From: Azadirachta indica
Taxonomy: Eukaryota > Streptophyta > Magnoliopsida > Sapindales > Meliaceae
Length of the DNA stretch: 64,000 bases
Reading direction: 5' to 3'
Assembly: GCA_022749755.1 (NCBI GenBank)
Contig: CM040440.1
Coordinates: forward strand, 8,605,269 to 8,669,268
Shown: positions 46,201 to 60,100 of the stretch, in pieces
Layout of the letters: the number at the start of each line of letters is the position of its first letter
Numbering within the stretch: the stretch's first letter is position 1
Made by a program: the position numbers and the translations under genes
The notes under the pieces: generated by a model
Told to the model about the DNA's origin: nothing
The model's database searches: none
The model's input: only the letters and a program-made list of their open reading frames with translations

Positions 46201-48729
46201 AGCCGCTTCTGTATACGACAGAATTAAGAAAGAGAAATGGGTTTAGCTGTATGTAAATGAATATATAAGAAATGTACGAGTAAAGCTTGAGGTGGTGGAA
46301 AGAAAAGTTCTGAAGAAGAAGAAGAAGAAGAAGATTAAGGAGTTGATTAATGGAGAAATTAATATGAAATACGAAATATTACCTGAGCTAATGCCATTGA
46401 TCCCGACAGGAACGCCTTGCTCTCCTCCTAAAACTCCACCAAAAAATATGCCCTAAAGAAAACCGAGACCTATTAGGATAAGATAATTTTATTTGAATAA
46501 AAAAAATATTATTTGCCAAAACGATGGAATCTCACTTGGGTTCTGGCTCTTTGTAGTTCTTGTTCCAATTGGGTAAGTTTGATCCTACTTGATTCTAGCT
46601 GCTGGACATAAGCCTGTGAAGACAAAAAAAATAATAATTTAAATTGAAACCCATAAAATATGATGATTTGATATAGATGTATGTTTGTTTCAACTGGAAG
46701 TAAAGTAGCTGACAGGCAATTGCTGTACTGACCTTTTTTCTCAACCTGCTTTTCCTCGCCGCCTCTCTATTCTGAGCAAGTCTTCTCAATGTCTGCGTAA
46801 AAATAATCATGGAACGAATTGAAGATTTGTTGTAGAATTGATAAAAGAAGAAAATTGGAATAATTGTTTTGTTTGTTATGGAACTTAAACCCAAAAGAGA
46901 TGAAGAAATCACCTTGGCATCTGGTGTTTTTGGTCCTTCCTGTTCTGAACTTGATGTTGGCCCCTTTCGGTTTCCTTCACGCTGCAGAAATAATTATAAG
47001 ACAAAAGGAAAAAAATTAATAAATCAAAACAAATTAAAAGAATCTCAGTTTCAAGTAAGCTACCAACTCTTATTCCTGATGATATATAATATATGATTGA
47101 TTTATTTATTTAATTCAATAAGTCTTGTCCTAATACCTTGGTTGCTTTGGCTGCTTCTGGCGTAGCAGATGCAGCATCATTTCGTGCGTTGGCCAACTCC
47201 ATGGACGGCTCAGATTGTCTCTTTGAACTACTAGTTGTAGAAGAAACTAAAGCTGTACCAGCAGCCTACCGAATACAAACAAAACCCATTAGAAATTCAA
47301 ACAATGAAAGTTAACAATTCTGATCAACATCAACAGAGAAGAAGTGTTTGTTGAAGTAAATAACGGTTTGGTTTCTTATTTTTACCTTAGTTGAAGTTGA
47401 TGATGGCTCTACGTGCATAGGCTGAGAAGGGAAAATGTTCAAAGTTGGAGGCCTCATTCCAGAATTCTCTACACGCATAAAATTTGACAACCATTAATGA
47501 TATTCCTTGAAGAAAAAAATTCCATTCTTCGGAGGGAGAAAGAGATCAGGAAATTGAATGATTAAAGGAGGACCCAAGTGAGAGAAAGAGAAGACAAATT
47601 AAGCAAAAGAGGCATGAGCCAAAGGAGAAAGTATAGGAACCGTCATGCATTTGCAGCTCTCTGAAATGGAAACAGAAAAAAGCAGATGCAAAGTCGAAAA
47701 AGCCAAACAAAACCCATACCCTTATTCGTACCCTTTTCGGTACATGTAGAATTGGCAGGGAATTCATGATCAGTAGTGTTTGGTTTGTTACATGTCAATG
47801 TTCCAAGCTCTCTTGCTTGGTTGCTTGTAAGAAATAATTAAAATCAAAGGGAGAGAAAACAGGAGCCGGAAAATTTTTCTCGAAATTTGAAAATGCGTAG
47901 ATATATATATTTTTTTTATTAGTTTGTTTCTTTTCAAAACTTTCCTTCTGCGGACTAGGATCTGGTCAAAGAAGGTACTGTCAGACGAAGATTTTAATCT
48001 GTTGAACATGCTTTTTCCTGTGACCCAAACAGCACCTTTCCCGGAAGAATCTTCCCAAGAGAAACACGAAGCCAAAAGCGAAAATTTTAACGGGCCGGTT
48101 GAAAGAAAAGTGAAATTTTTTTTAAGAGAGAAAACACTCACGTCTTTGCTGGTCTTGAGCAGTGGAAGCGTCTTGTCCATCAAGATAGAGAAAAAGAGCT
48201 TGATCTAATTCTCCCAGATCATATGTTCCAGCATCCTTACTACTGCTGACACACACACACACACACACCAAAATAAAATGAATAAAAATGAAACGCTAGA
48301 CCTAAGAGGGTATTTCAGGCTTTCCATAATTGAAAAAACAGATTACATGAAGTTGTTTCCAGGGATAGAGGAGGATGAAGATGATTGCATCATTCCATAA
48401 GGAATCTGATGATGATGCTGATGATGCTGATGATGATGATGATCTTGTACTTGCACTTGAATCTGATGCTGCTGCCGTTGTTGTGGTTGCTGCTGCTGTT
48501 GATGATGATGATGATGATTTTGTTGGTGGTGATGGGGATGGTGGTCAAGTTGTGTGGGGTGATTGGTGACTTTATTGCTAGTAGTAGCCATGAAAGAATT
48601 TCCTGCAAGCTTTATTTCTTCTTGCTCTTGCATAGCTAATAATTCAACTTGATCAAGTGCTCTTGAAACTCCCTTTAACAGTAACCCAAAACCAGCTCTC
48701 TTTTTGCTCTTTTGGAGATCATTTTTCAC
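43280..48729 (-). CDS. TGA10: TGA10-type bZIP transcription factor
   Basis: Eleven exons on -: 48729-48347, 48245-48142, 47468-47386, 47265-47137, 46981-46913, 46792-46733, 46613-46536, 46452-46383, 46208-45937, 45216-44977, 43429-43280. All junctions keep frame, giving up to 545 residues. Exon 1 codes a His/Gln-rich low-complexity segment. Exon 6 is exactly the basic region (TLRRLAQNREAARKSRLRKK) and exon 7 the leucine zipper. Exons 9-11 form the DOG1 domain typical of TGA factors (FDMEYARWLE, AERCFLWLGGFRPSELIK, LTEQQILGICGLQQ, QADNLRHQT, ending LWLARPRQE). TGA factors bind TGACG motifs; TGA9/TGA10 act with CC-type glutaredoxins in Arabidopsis anther development and defence. The start is uncertain: in-frame ATGs at 48729, 48633 and 48591 (MATTSNK) are all possible. 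Confidence 0.93.
48249..48268. repeat. (AC)10 microsatellite at a TGA10 3' splice site
   Basis: On - it reads (GT)10 running directly into CAGCAG, the acceptor of exon 2, so it takes the place of the usual pyrimidine tract. Confidence 0.85.
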
Positions 48730-50859
48730 ACACTAATTTTCTAAGGAAACAGAGAGAGAAAGAGAAAGAGAAGAGAAAGAGAAAGAGAAAAGAGAAAAGA
48801 GTCGGTTATGATCGAAAAAGGAAGAAGAATGGAATTGAATGCGAAGAAACAAAAGACAAAACCTTTTTATTACCCTCTCTACAAATTAGCTAGACTGAAC
48901 TGACTTCATATGTAAACCCATTTTCAGGCTTAGAAAATAGAAAAAATTTTAATTAAATAAATAAAAATAGGAATAATCTTTCAGATAAAGCGGTCTCAAG
49001 ATATCGTCTTCAACTCTCTCTCTTGAGAAAAACCAAAAGAAAACAAGAGAAGACTTGAAGAAACCGCTGTTCTGTATTGAGGAAAACCACTTCAGAATTT
49101 AGCTTCCTTGTCCGAGTTTCCTTTAATTAGGGATGAAATTACTATTATGCCCTTAATACATCCATCATATTACTATTGACATTTTCATGCAAACTTACAC
49201 GTAGACGGATGAGGCGGCTTCCTTCCGAGGTTGCCATATTGCCCCCTATATATTGATTTAACTTCTTTAAACTCAACCCCAGGTTTCTCTTTTTTTCTAT
49301 TTTATTAATTTTTAATAATAATTTTTATTTTTCTCTTTTTTTATTATTATTTCTTGACGAAGATAAAAGGGTCCTAACTTCTATCCCTTGGATGATTGAG
49401 TCTTTTAATCACTAAAAATTTAATGGATCCCCATTGCCCTAAATAGTGAGATTAGGTACACCTAAAACTAGAAGATTGAACACATATCTACATGGCATTT
49501 ATACATAAATATATAAGAAACTAGTTCAAAAAGAATACTCAAAATGTTTATATCAAAAACATTGTGTATATATCATCAAACGTTATATGATCTCCTCAAA
49601 AGGGACAAGTATTGCACGTCTTTGAGTACATATCACCGAGTTCTATTTATATGTGTGTATGAGATCTTAATTTGAAGAACTTTAATTAATCCAGATTAGT
49701 TTAAGAAGACAACAAGTGTAAGATGGGCATGGTGTATAGAAAATGATGATGAGTTTAGGGAGTGAGTTATTAACTGAGATCTATAAGCTACAATAATACA
49801 ATTGAAGTATTACATGCATCAATTATTTTATTTCTTACATAATTATTATTTACGTCCTTTTATATATTGTTTAACTTTACATAATTAAATTTAATTTTAA
49901 TCATTTAAAATATTTAAATCCAATAATTTATAAAAAACATAAAAAATTGTGTAAAATTAAGATACTGTTAATTCATCTATATATATATATAGACAAATGA
50001 TTTATAACTTCTTAACTTTACATATTTTCTTACATTATTTTTAAACTTTGATATAAACACTTTCGAAATTTGAGATTGAATTTAATATATATATTAATTA
50101 TAATATATTAATTATTTGTATCAAATTCAGCCTCAACAATTAAAAATATTTATATTTAACAGTTTACAAATAATATAAAAAAAACGTAACATTAAAAGAG
50201 CTACTAATCTATCCTTATATTTATACAACTATAGTCATTATTTTTATTTATAAAAGAAATTCAAGATATATGTATTGTTGTAATTATGCTTGGTTAATTT
50301 CTATATATTCCCAAAATATTTATGTAAGAAAAAAATTATTGACCAGCAAGTTTTATAAAATAACTTTTATTGTATTAATCGTCAAAAAATTAGTAACACT
50401 AGACATTTTATAATATTATCTTGAAGTGATGATATGATTTTCATTATTTGGATGATAAATTTTATTATTAGAATAAAGATTTTGAGTAAATTATAATTTT
50501 TTTTGACAATATTTAGTTTTAAAATAATTGTTTTTTATTTTAATAAATTTAGGTATACATGTACCTTTTTTTTTTTCTGAAATTACACATGGGAAGAATA
50601 TCATTAATTATGATATCACTAGTTTCTAAGTATGTTTTCAACGCCACGTATATAACTTCTACACATGCAATCTCCTTTTCAATTTCACCATTAAAACACC
50701 TTCAAATCCAAAAAATATATATATATTATAAAAAAAAGAAAAAGGAGAATGCAAATTCAATGCCCTGGATTTATATTCAACAGCCGTTACAGAATCTTTT
50801 ATTTTTGGAGGGGCAAAATCGACATTTCAATTGAAAAATTAAAATAATAAGAAAAGGAG
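48730..50859. other. 5' leader and upstream region of TGA10
   Basis: 48746-48805 is a GA-rich tract on + (CT-rich on the transcribed strand), probably part of the leader. The rest is AT-rich with no gene recognised. Confidence 0.5.
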
Positions 50860-51110
50860 CAGCTGTCAACAAGAGAATGCAAGTAGGACCGTTGACCATC
50901 GGACATGTGTTCAGTTTAGAGTTCCAATTCTGATAGCTGGGCGTTGGGAGGTGGGGCCCGCTAAACTAAGATCAGAATAAAAAGAATCGGACGGCTATGA
51001 GTTTGTGTCTCTCGGGGTTAACGTGGGAGTCACTGGATCAAAGTCGTTGTCAGTAAGGGTCCCACCAGGACCCGGCCCCCACCTTTCCCGCGATTTTTTA
51101 CTAGCTTGTT
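50860..51110. promoter_or_regulatory. GC-rich island with class I TCP sites
   Basis: A 250-base island of clearly higher GC in AT-rich surroundings. GTGGGGCC at 50951-50958 and GGTCCCAC at 51058-51065 (reverse GTGGGACC) both fit the class I TCP consensus GTGGGNCC. It lies 2.1-2.4 kb upstream of the TGA10 start. A distal regulatory element, or a promoter of an unrecognised transcript, are the two readings. Confidence 0.45.
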
Positions 51111-54100
51111 ATCCAACCACTCCGAAAATAAGGACTGTCTGCTAACTGCAAAGAAAAGGATACAAATCCCCAATACAATATCACAAGATTTTTTTTATTT
51201 TCTGTATATATTTTTTTAAGAAAAAATAAAATATATCAACATTTTCACTTATATTCTTAAAATTAAAAAATTTATATATTTTGAAATATTTAAAATTTAA
51301 TAGCTTTTGACTTCACCCCCCACATACATGCAACCCAAATTAAGATATTGCAAAGTTTATGGCTTGCAATTAATAGAGAGAAGTGATGGGGCGGCGCCGT
51401 TTTGGTTCTTCAATACAAAATGTACACAGTGGACTTTGAACATGAACACTGTCGTTATTATTATCAATACTATATTTTAATAAATAATTAATTCATTGAA
51501 TAAATTAGCAAAGCAGTAAACTGGGAGTAGAACGTGCTTACTTTATTCGTCGCATAGCACTCTCATCTGCATAAAAATTCATGCAATATATATATATATA
51601 TATATATCATATAGTCACCCTACACACAAAATTACTGTAAAAAGTTTAATAAAATAATAGTTAATGATTATATATATACATATACATAAGTATTTAATGA
51701 ATATGAGATCATAGAATATGGTGTTTGATCGAGTAAGACGGTGAGTATTGCATCATTTTTGTTTCCCAAAAGAAGTTATGAATTTTCTTGCATCACTCCC
51801 GATTTTTCACCCACCACATCATGATCATTTTCTTTTATTATTCTACCATGATTCTCACTTCGTTAGATCACCTATATTTATATATATTCATATCTATTTA
51901 TATATATTCATATCTATTTATAATAAGGCAAACAATAAAAACAACAAATACAATTACCATAACATTATTGATTCTTGAATTATACATTTAATTAATTGAC
52001 TATATAAGTTTAATTTTAATTAATAGATGAATCGATCATATAAACATAAGTTAGCTGGTAATTAATTTATTTTTAATTAAATGGACTGTCGATGCAAAGT
52101 ATTATTATTGTATATAGACAAGTAGGATATTTGATTCGAGAAGTAATTGAAGTTTAACCCTTAATTAATTAGACAAATTAAAAATAGGGAAAACAACAAA
52201 TTATTTGGATTAGGTATATCAAAACAGATCCACACACAAAGCAAAATTGATTTATTTATTTATTTATTTTGATATATGATTTTATTAATTAGATGTCTCT
52301 TTGTGGCCATTCAAGTTACAAAGTTTTCGACCAACTCCTTCCATTGGCTGAGTGCAAATTTCAAAACTTTGAATATGACAATTATTTTATTAATTAATTA
52401 ATTAATAAACATATATAAACCCTAATTAATTAGATAGGTAATTTGTGGATTAAAGTGCCCGTGATTAAAGTTAATAATCGAAATTTGATAGACAAACAAA
52501 ACTTAATAACCATGTTTTGACATGACACGTATGCCATTGACTCTCATTTTTTGTCAATATTTATTTGTTTTAACTACTTTCTTTAATTTTCAGGTAACCC
52601 TACAATTAAACCTACCCAATGACACTTGAATATCGTTAACAAATTTTATATATATTAATTAAAGCATACGTAATACTAACTTCTTAAGTCGCATTCTAAT
52701 TTTTATCTCGAACAATGATATAGTTTTTATCAATTAGATAGTGAAAGGGAATAATTAGTCGTTTTTAAAAATTTTATAATTTATTATCTAATTAATAAAA
52801 GTCATATCACCACTTCCTTTATGCTACATTTTAGTTCCATTAATTTTCAAAATAATCACACAAACTTTTATTTGTTAAAAAAATTTGCTAATTTTGATGT
52901 TTTATTCATTTTTATATTAAACATATCAAATTATCTCTATTTTAGTTTGTCCAAATTCACAAATTAATTATACTAACATACAAATTAGTATGAATATTTC
53001 TTAAACCAATCGAAGTGAAATGTACATTTAACCACGGCCTAGGCTATTTCCATAATTTAAAAACTAGAGTTTGAATAAAATTATTCATATATTTAAAAGT
53101 TAAAAATTTAAACTTAAATTTAAATAACTAAATATCTAAATGAATTAAGTATTTTATTTGTTAATAATACTCTTAATTCATTACTTAACATTTATATATG
53201 TTAAAACTTTAACATATCAATTTCATATATTTTTAAAACATATATGTTAACATATCAATTTTAGATTTTTTGTTTTTATAAAAACAAATAATTTAATATT
53301 TATATTCAAATATTTAAGATTAAAAAAAAAAGCAAATATATCATCAATTAGATTTACATTTCAATTAAATTTCAATGTCAACTATGTTTAGATTTCATGC
53401 AAAAAAAAAATAGACACCACCTTAACCAAACTTTAAAAGTGTGTATATATCTTTTTTATTATTTGATATGTCTAATATTACTCTAGTAATATTAGTATAA
53501 TGTGTTAGTTAGATTTATTGATACAAAAAAATTTGTAACATAAAATGTTTTAAGTCGCAAGTCACAAAAGTCTCGTATGTTTTAATGTAATTTTATGTGA
53601 CAGTAAAACTCGTCGGTTTAGTTTAATATACAGAAAAAAAATTATTAATGATTGAAGTTACAAGTTATATATTATATATAGAGTGTTTGAAAGATTGAAT
53701 TATTAATATGGATTTAATTAATTAGTAAAGTAATAATAAAGTCTAACTTAATTAATTAGAGAGATGAATACGCCGCCCCCTAGCTACTCCTTTAATTATA
53801 ATTTCTAGTAATTTAATGTAATCTACTGCTTTTTTAAAAAAATAATTAATTAATTAATTAATGATGGGGTACAGAATTAGGTTACCAATATTCAAAACTC
53901 ATGTGTGATTTGTTCTTAAAATAGAAATACTTAGTTTCATTACAATTCAGAACATACGTCTATGTTCAATTAACAATTAATTAATATTATTAATTGGGAG
54001 TGATTATTTTCATTTGGTTTGAAATATTAACATATAATTCTTATATAAAGCTTTTCCATTACAAAATAAAGTAAAAAGATTCTACAAGTAAATATAATTT

Positions 54101-57100
54101 TATTTCTAAAAAATATTTTTTATTTTGATAATTAATGAAAAATAATTAAAAATAAACTTTGAACCAAGATTCAATCGATCATACAATAATTTTTAACAAA
54201 TATGAAAACTAGTCTATATTATATTTACATTTTAAAAACAAATAAGTGTTAACTTATCGACTAAGTTGATATCTAAATTTATTAATTAATTATTAAATGA
54301 TCTTGTAGACATACCAAAAAAAATTGAAATTGAATTAAATCGTATGCATAAGTGCATGCGTAAGTTTTTTTTTTAAACAAAAGCTTCAAATAAATAAATA
54401 TATAAACCTTAAACAAGAGCCTCTCACCTAGATGGAAAACAACACCAAGTTATTTTTTTTTTACAAAAAAAAGTATATTATCAACAATTATTTCAAAAAA
54501 ATATAAAAAAAATTGTAAGAAAAGACATGTTACCTTAACCTTTTAATATGATAGTGTAGGTTCTAATTAGCACATCAACATGTGTTCCAATCTTAATTAC
54601 CAACTCAGTTAATAATATTTTGTTGTTTGGTTATTAGATTTCAATCCAAGTACAATTGAGATAGATATCATATTTAGTTAAGATTAATTAATTAATTGTT
54701 AATTTTTTTTTTAATAAAATGGTTTACTTTGTAATTACATTTTAAATTCTTATAATTAATTAATTTTTAAGTATAAACATGAACAAGTTCAATGTATATA
54801 TACCTTTCTTAACATTGAAATTTAATTTTATATACATACAAGCATCCCTTTGATGGAACCCATTATCAAAATTATTATTTTGGTTGACTTTTGAAAATAA
54901 GCATTTTGGTCAACCCATAATAAGCAAACTCTATTAATTAATTATTTCCAATTATATATATATATAACAAAATGGGTATTAATTAATTAATTATCACTCA
55001 ATTAAATTAATTAATTATAAATAGAGTTAATTACTTGCATGTTTATCAATAGGGCAATTGCTATGAGCACTCCCTCGCATAAGTCAGAGGGGACAGAATC
55101 TATGCATTGAAGTAGGCATGTCTCTGACGAAGAAAAGAAAATTAGATGTATTAAAGGGAGAGAATTCCCTAAGAGGGCAACCACTTATGGTTATTTCTTT
55201 TAAAAGAAAATAAATTAATTAATAATTATTATATTAATATATTGTTAGTCTTTTCTTTGATTTTAAAATATAATTTATTATTGACTCTTCTTAATGATTC
55301 GGGTTGTTTAACAATATCTTTGATTGTATAGCTATAGTCTGCCTAATCTCTTTAATTTTCCCTTAATTACATAATGGAATGTTGTTAATTAATTATAGTG
55401 CCTTATTGATATTGAAATCTCATGTGACCGAACCATTAATTTTCTTAATTAAATTCACTTAATTAGAATTTACATATATTAATTGTACTAATTTAATAGA
55501 AATAATAATATTACAAGTATAAATTAATGATAATATTGTATAATTATTATACATCGTATTTCAATTATTGATTTATTTAAATTTTATATTCTCATTATCT
55601 TATTATGTTATAGTCGCCTTAACTTATGTAAAAAAAAAAATTTTATATATATTATTAATTATCTAATAATTTAAACTCAAGAAAAAAAAATCAATTACAC
55701 TTAGGCATTAGTCATGCAACTCTCAAGTTCCTTCAATAAATAGGATGGTCTTTTTTTTTTAAGATATCATAATATTAGTTTTTAAGAACATATTATAAAG
55801 ATTATTTTATGAGTAAAGACAAGTATTAATATATCTTTTGAAGTATATATTAACATAATTTCTTTTATAATAATATGTTATCAATTCAATTAATATATAA
55901 CATAATCTCTCTCTAAATAATTAATTAAACATGTTTTAGAATACAATTAAATTTCCAAATTTTGATTGCCCATGGGGAAACCTAAGAAATAAAAAGAACC
56001 CCATTTAAAGCCATATGCAATAATATTTGTTGTCAAATTCAAATACCCATGTTAGAAGGAAAGTGCTTTTACTAAAAAATGCAAATTTCGTTATGCTAAT
56101 CCAATTATACAATTTGCCTTTGCTTGAAGGTATGGGCAACCATTCATGATGTGTACGGAATATAATCCCAACTCTTCAATCTTCAAAACCCTAAGTTCCA
56201 AAAAAAAAAAATCAAATTAATTTTGGGTTGGAATTGAATGAATTTTAATTGGATGGTGGGTATATAGTGGGAGATAAAGGTTGAATTTGCTATTTTTGGT
56301 AAGGGCTTTTGCAAAAGCCTTTGTGTTTAATTTATAGGATATGGTGTCCTTAATTTTAGGGAAGCCATATGGGCAATAATAATTTCAGAGCTAAAGTCAT
56401 CTATTTTTATCAACAAAGTTATGAAATTTATCAAGTGGGGTCAGAGATCTTAGCTGCGTTTTTTTTTTTTTCAGTTTCTAAAAATAGTAAAATGTTAATT
56501 GCGGCTGGGGGAAGTGCTTTTAATTTAAAGTGCTTTCTGTTTTAGCTGTCAAGCGCATCGAATGGAAGTCCTTCTCTGTTTGGCTTGACCTCCATCTCCC
56601 ATGTTTTCATATGCCCACCTCTCCAATCCTCTCCTCTGCCTCGCAAACACCCGACACAATATATAAATTATACAGACAAATATTATATATATGTATATAT
56701 ATATATATATATGTAAGAGACAGATCAGCTTCTACGATAATACATATTATTTATAAACAGTTGAATTTATTCACTTTTTATAATTGAGTTTAAATTTGAT
56801 ATATGTAAATAATATACTATAATTTATATATATGTTAGATGCATTAATTACATATGCAATTTGAAAAGATCATTGATCTGTCTCATACATACATATATGG
56901 AAAAATATCAATAACTCTATTATTTTATATATTTCTTTATCTCATTTGTAAATATTGAATATATACACATTCAATAGTTAAGATTGAATCCGACTATTTC
57001 ATTCATATATAATTAATGTACTATAAATCAATATATATATATATATGTATATCATATTAAATCTCAATAGTTAGATGCGTTTAGATTTAATTGTTTATAA

Positions 57101-60100
57101 ATGATATAAAAATATATGTAAAATAATAGAACTATTTATCCATCTCATTCATATATATATATATATAATATTACTTATTTATTGATAAATATTAGATCAT
57201 ATATATTCTTTCAAAAATTTAGATGAAAGAAGGATAGGTTTGCTCAGGGAAAATCTTCTTTACTCGTGTTAACATTTGATGTAATTATAAAATGATTTCA
57301 TACCTAACGAAGAGGTAAAAGCTAAGTCTCTAATTAATTCTTAAAATCATTATCTATTTCTTCTATATTTCAGTATAAAACTACTTAAAATTTCATAAAA
57401 TTTGTCTTAAATATAAACATTATGATGAACAAGTTCTTTATAATGAAAGGTATTACCAAGAGTATGTTTTTAATCTTAAAAATATTGCATATATGCAAAG
57501 CATTCTGAAATCACATGGCTCAAATAAGTCTCAATTACTGTTCTTATTACTTTTATATAACTTTTCTTTTATTTCATTAAATCATCACCTATTAATACAA
57601 CACTAACATTATTTAATTATGCCACTAAGATTTTAGTTAAGTGGTTGAAGGTCTAAATTTGAATCTTTAAAGGACTCGTAGAAGACTTTTCTTCTATATG
57701 AGATTAAATACCCCTCCATATTTAAAAGTAGATATCTCACAATATATGAGTAGATTTTTGAAGTGGACTAAATAATTAGAATTATTACGTAAACTTCTCC
57801 TTAAAACTCTTAAAATATTATTTGATTTCTAATTCGAAAAAGCAACGCTTATTGTACCCTTTTGAAATTCTAATAATTTATCTACCATTACTTTGATGAA
57901 GATCATAAATATAAAAAGTATATCACTTGCTTGAAGTATGGTATATGTATTTACAATCTTTATTTCTTTAATAATTCGCTCAAAATGTTCATAAGTAAGG
58001 ATACTAATCTAAAATGTTCCATAAACACCATTTAAATTAATATTTACTAATCATCTAATCAATTGTATTTTTCTAAAAGAATAATTAGAAGTTTAATCGA
58101 AATTTAGATCAATAATTTTATCCTATAATCTAAAATTTTATGTTCAAATGAAACATTATGCCAATCTCCACTCATTTTTATTTAACAATTAATGCTTTTA
58201 TATTATAGATTAAAAGATAGTATACCTCAGTTTTAGATGTATCTTAAATCATTTTTTTCCTAAGTTTCGTTGAAGTTCACTTAGAAAAAATAATCCACCT
58301 AAATAAAACATTTTTCACATCTTGTTATTTATATAGCCAACATTGTCAATGGTTTGATTGGATTTTGCTAATTGACAATTTTTCATATATACCATAATTA
58401 GGGAACCCTGTAATGTTTAATGTCCAAACCTACTGCATACCAAACTCTAGTTTTATTTAATTTTTATTTTGTATTGTGTTTTAAGGTTCGTATACTTTTT
58501 CTAAGATAGTGTTTGTTTTATTTATTTGAACTCTGAATATGACCAAAATTTGAATCTAATTTAAATCTGAATTTAAATGATATATTTATTTTTCATTTTA
58601 AAACATTTGAAAATGAAGATTAACTTATTTGTTTTGAAAAAATAAAAAGTCTGAAAATTGATATTTGAAAGTATATATCCTTTTAAATAATATTTTGTAT
58701 ATATAATAATTTTGATTATATTTGCACAATAATAAATCAAAAAATTAATAAATTATATTATTATGTACATTATTTATTTGTTTGATATATAATTTTTTAA
58801 AAAATTAATTTCTAATCGATGATATAAAGATCAATAAAAATATTAAGTTATATTATAATATAATTGTAATTATATAAATATACAAATTTATTGTAATAAT
58901 TAAAGTATAAATAAGTAATATTAAGAAGATAAGTAGAAGAGATTCACAATAAAGTAGAGACACATAAAAAATAGTTAATTCGATTTTTTAATTTTATTAT
59001 TAGTAAATAAATTAATAAATAATAATAAAAAAAAAATTTTTTAAAGAATAAAAATATTAAATTATTCAAACATTTACTGTTTAAGTTAAAATTTTCAACT
59101 TAATTATATTTAAATGTTTTTAACAAATATTCAGTTATAAGATAAAAAATAAACAACTTTTAGTCATATGAATAATTATATTCAAACTTCAATAAGAAAA
59201 ACAAACAACCCCTAAACATAAATTTTTAACCGTAAACTTTTTATAATTAAATTTTTATAAGTGGAGTCGTTTTAATAAAAAGATTATTAATTTTTTAATT
59301 GTTATAGATGATTTTTTGAGCAAATTGTACAATTATTTTAATTGATAAATTTTTTAAGATTATATTTAAAAAAATAATATAAAATTTTCAAATAAAAATA
59401 AAAGTACTTTATGCAATGTAATCTTTTAAAAAGAGTTAAAAAAATTTATCTCCAAAAATTTGGAATTTGAGTATTTCTAGGTGCAAATAAAACGACTCTT
59501 TTACTCCTCGAAAACTCTTTTCAAGTAACGACAAAGAAATCTTTTTACTTGCCATGAACAAAATTACAAAGAAATTTTAACTAAAAGAATTATTTTGACC
59601 AGCAAAAAGTCATACCAAACCAGTACAATTTTGTTTCTATAAAATATAGAAGGCAAATCTTTTTTTTTTTTTTTTTTGGTGTGTGTTTGTTGATGCTATC
59701 CTAAACAGTACACTCTTGAGTTTTATTAATAGAAGGCTAATAACTTGGCCCAGCTCAAACTCAGGCAACGAGGTTTTAACCTTTTTGTATTTTTGGGCTT
59801 CAATTGGGCTATTAACATTGTGTTTCTAAAGACACCAATATAAATACTCAATGCACACTTACACTCTCTTTTTGATGGTTATTATTTTTAAAATTACAGT
59901 CAAAATAGTTGGGAGAGTAGGAATGGTAATTTTAGATTAAAAAACACCGATTTCTAATGTCATATTTACGATTACCTATAAGTAATTGTATCATATTTTT
60001 GTTTAAACTTCTTGATCTATCAATTCGTTTAAAAGACAGTTAATTATTTAAATAATTTTGTCATAACAATTTATTTATAACATGAACCTAGTAATATATT

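Noticed and set aside
47546..47767. 73-codon minus-strand ORF in a TGA10 intron
   Set aside because: Exons 2 and 3 join in frame across it, and its sequence is low-complexity hydrophobic.
48375..48639. Asp-rich and Leu/Met-rich plus-strand ORFs opposite TGA10 exon 1
   Set aside because: Shadow frames of the His/Gln repeat.
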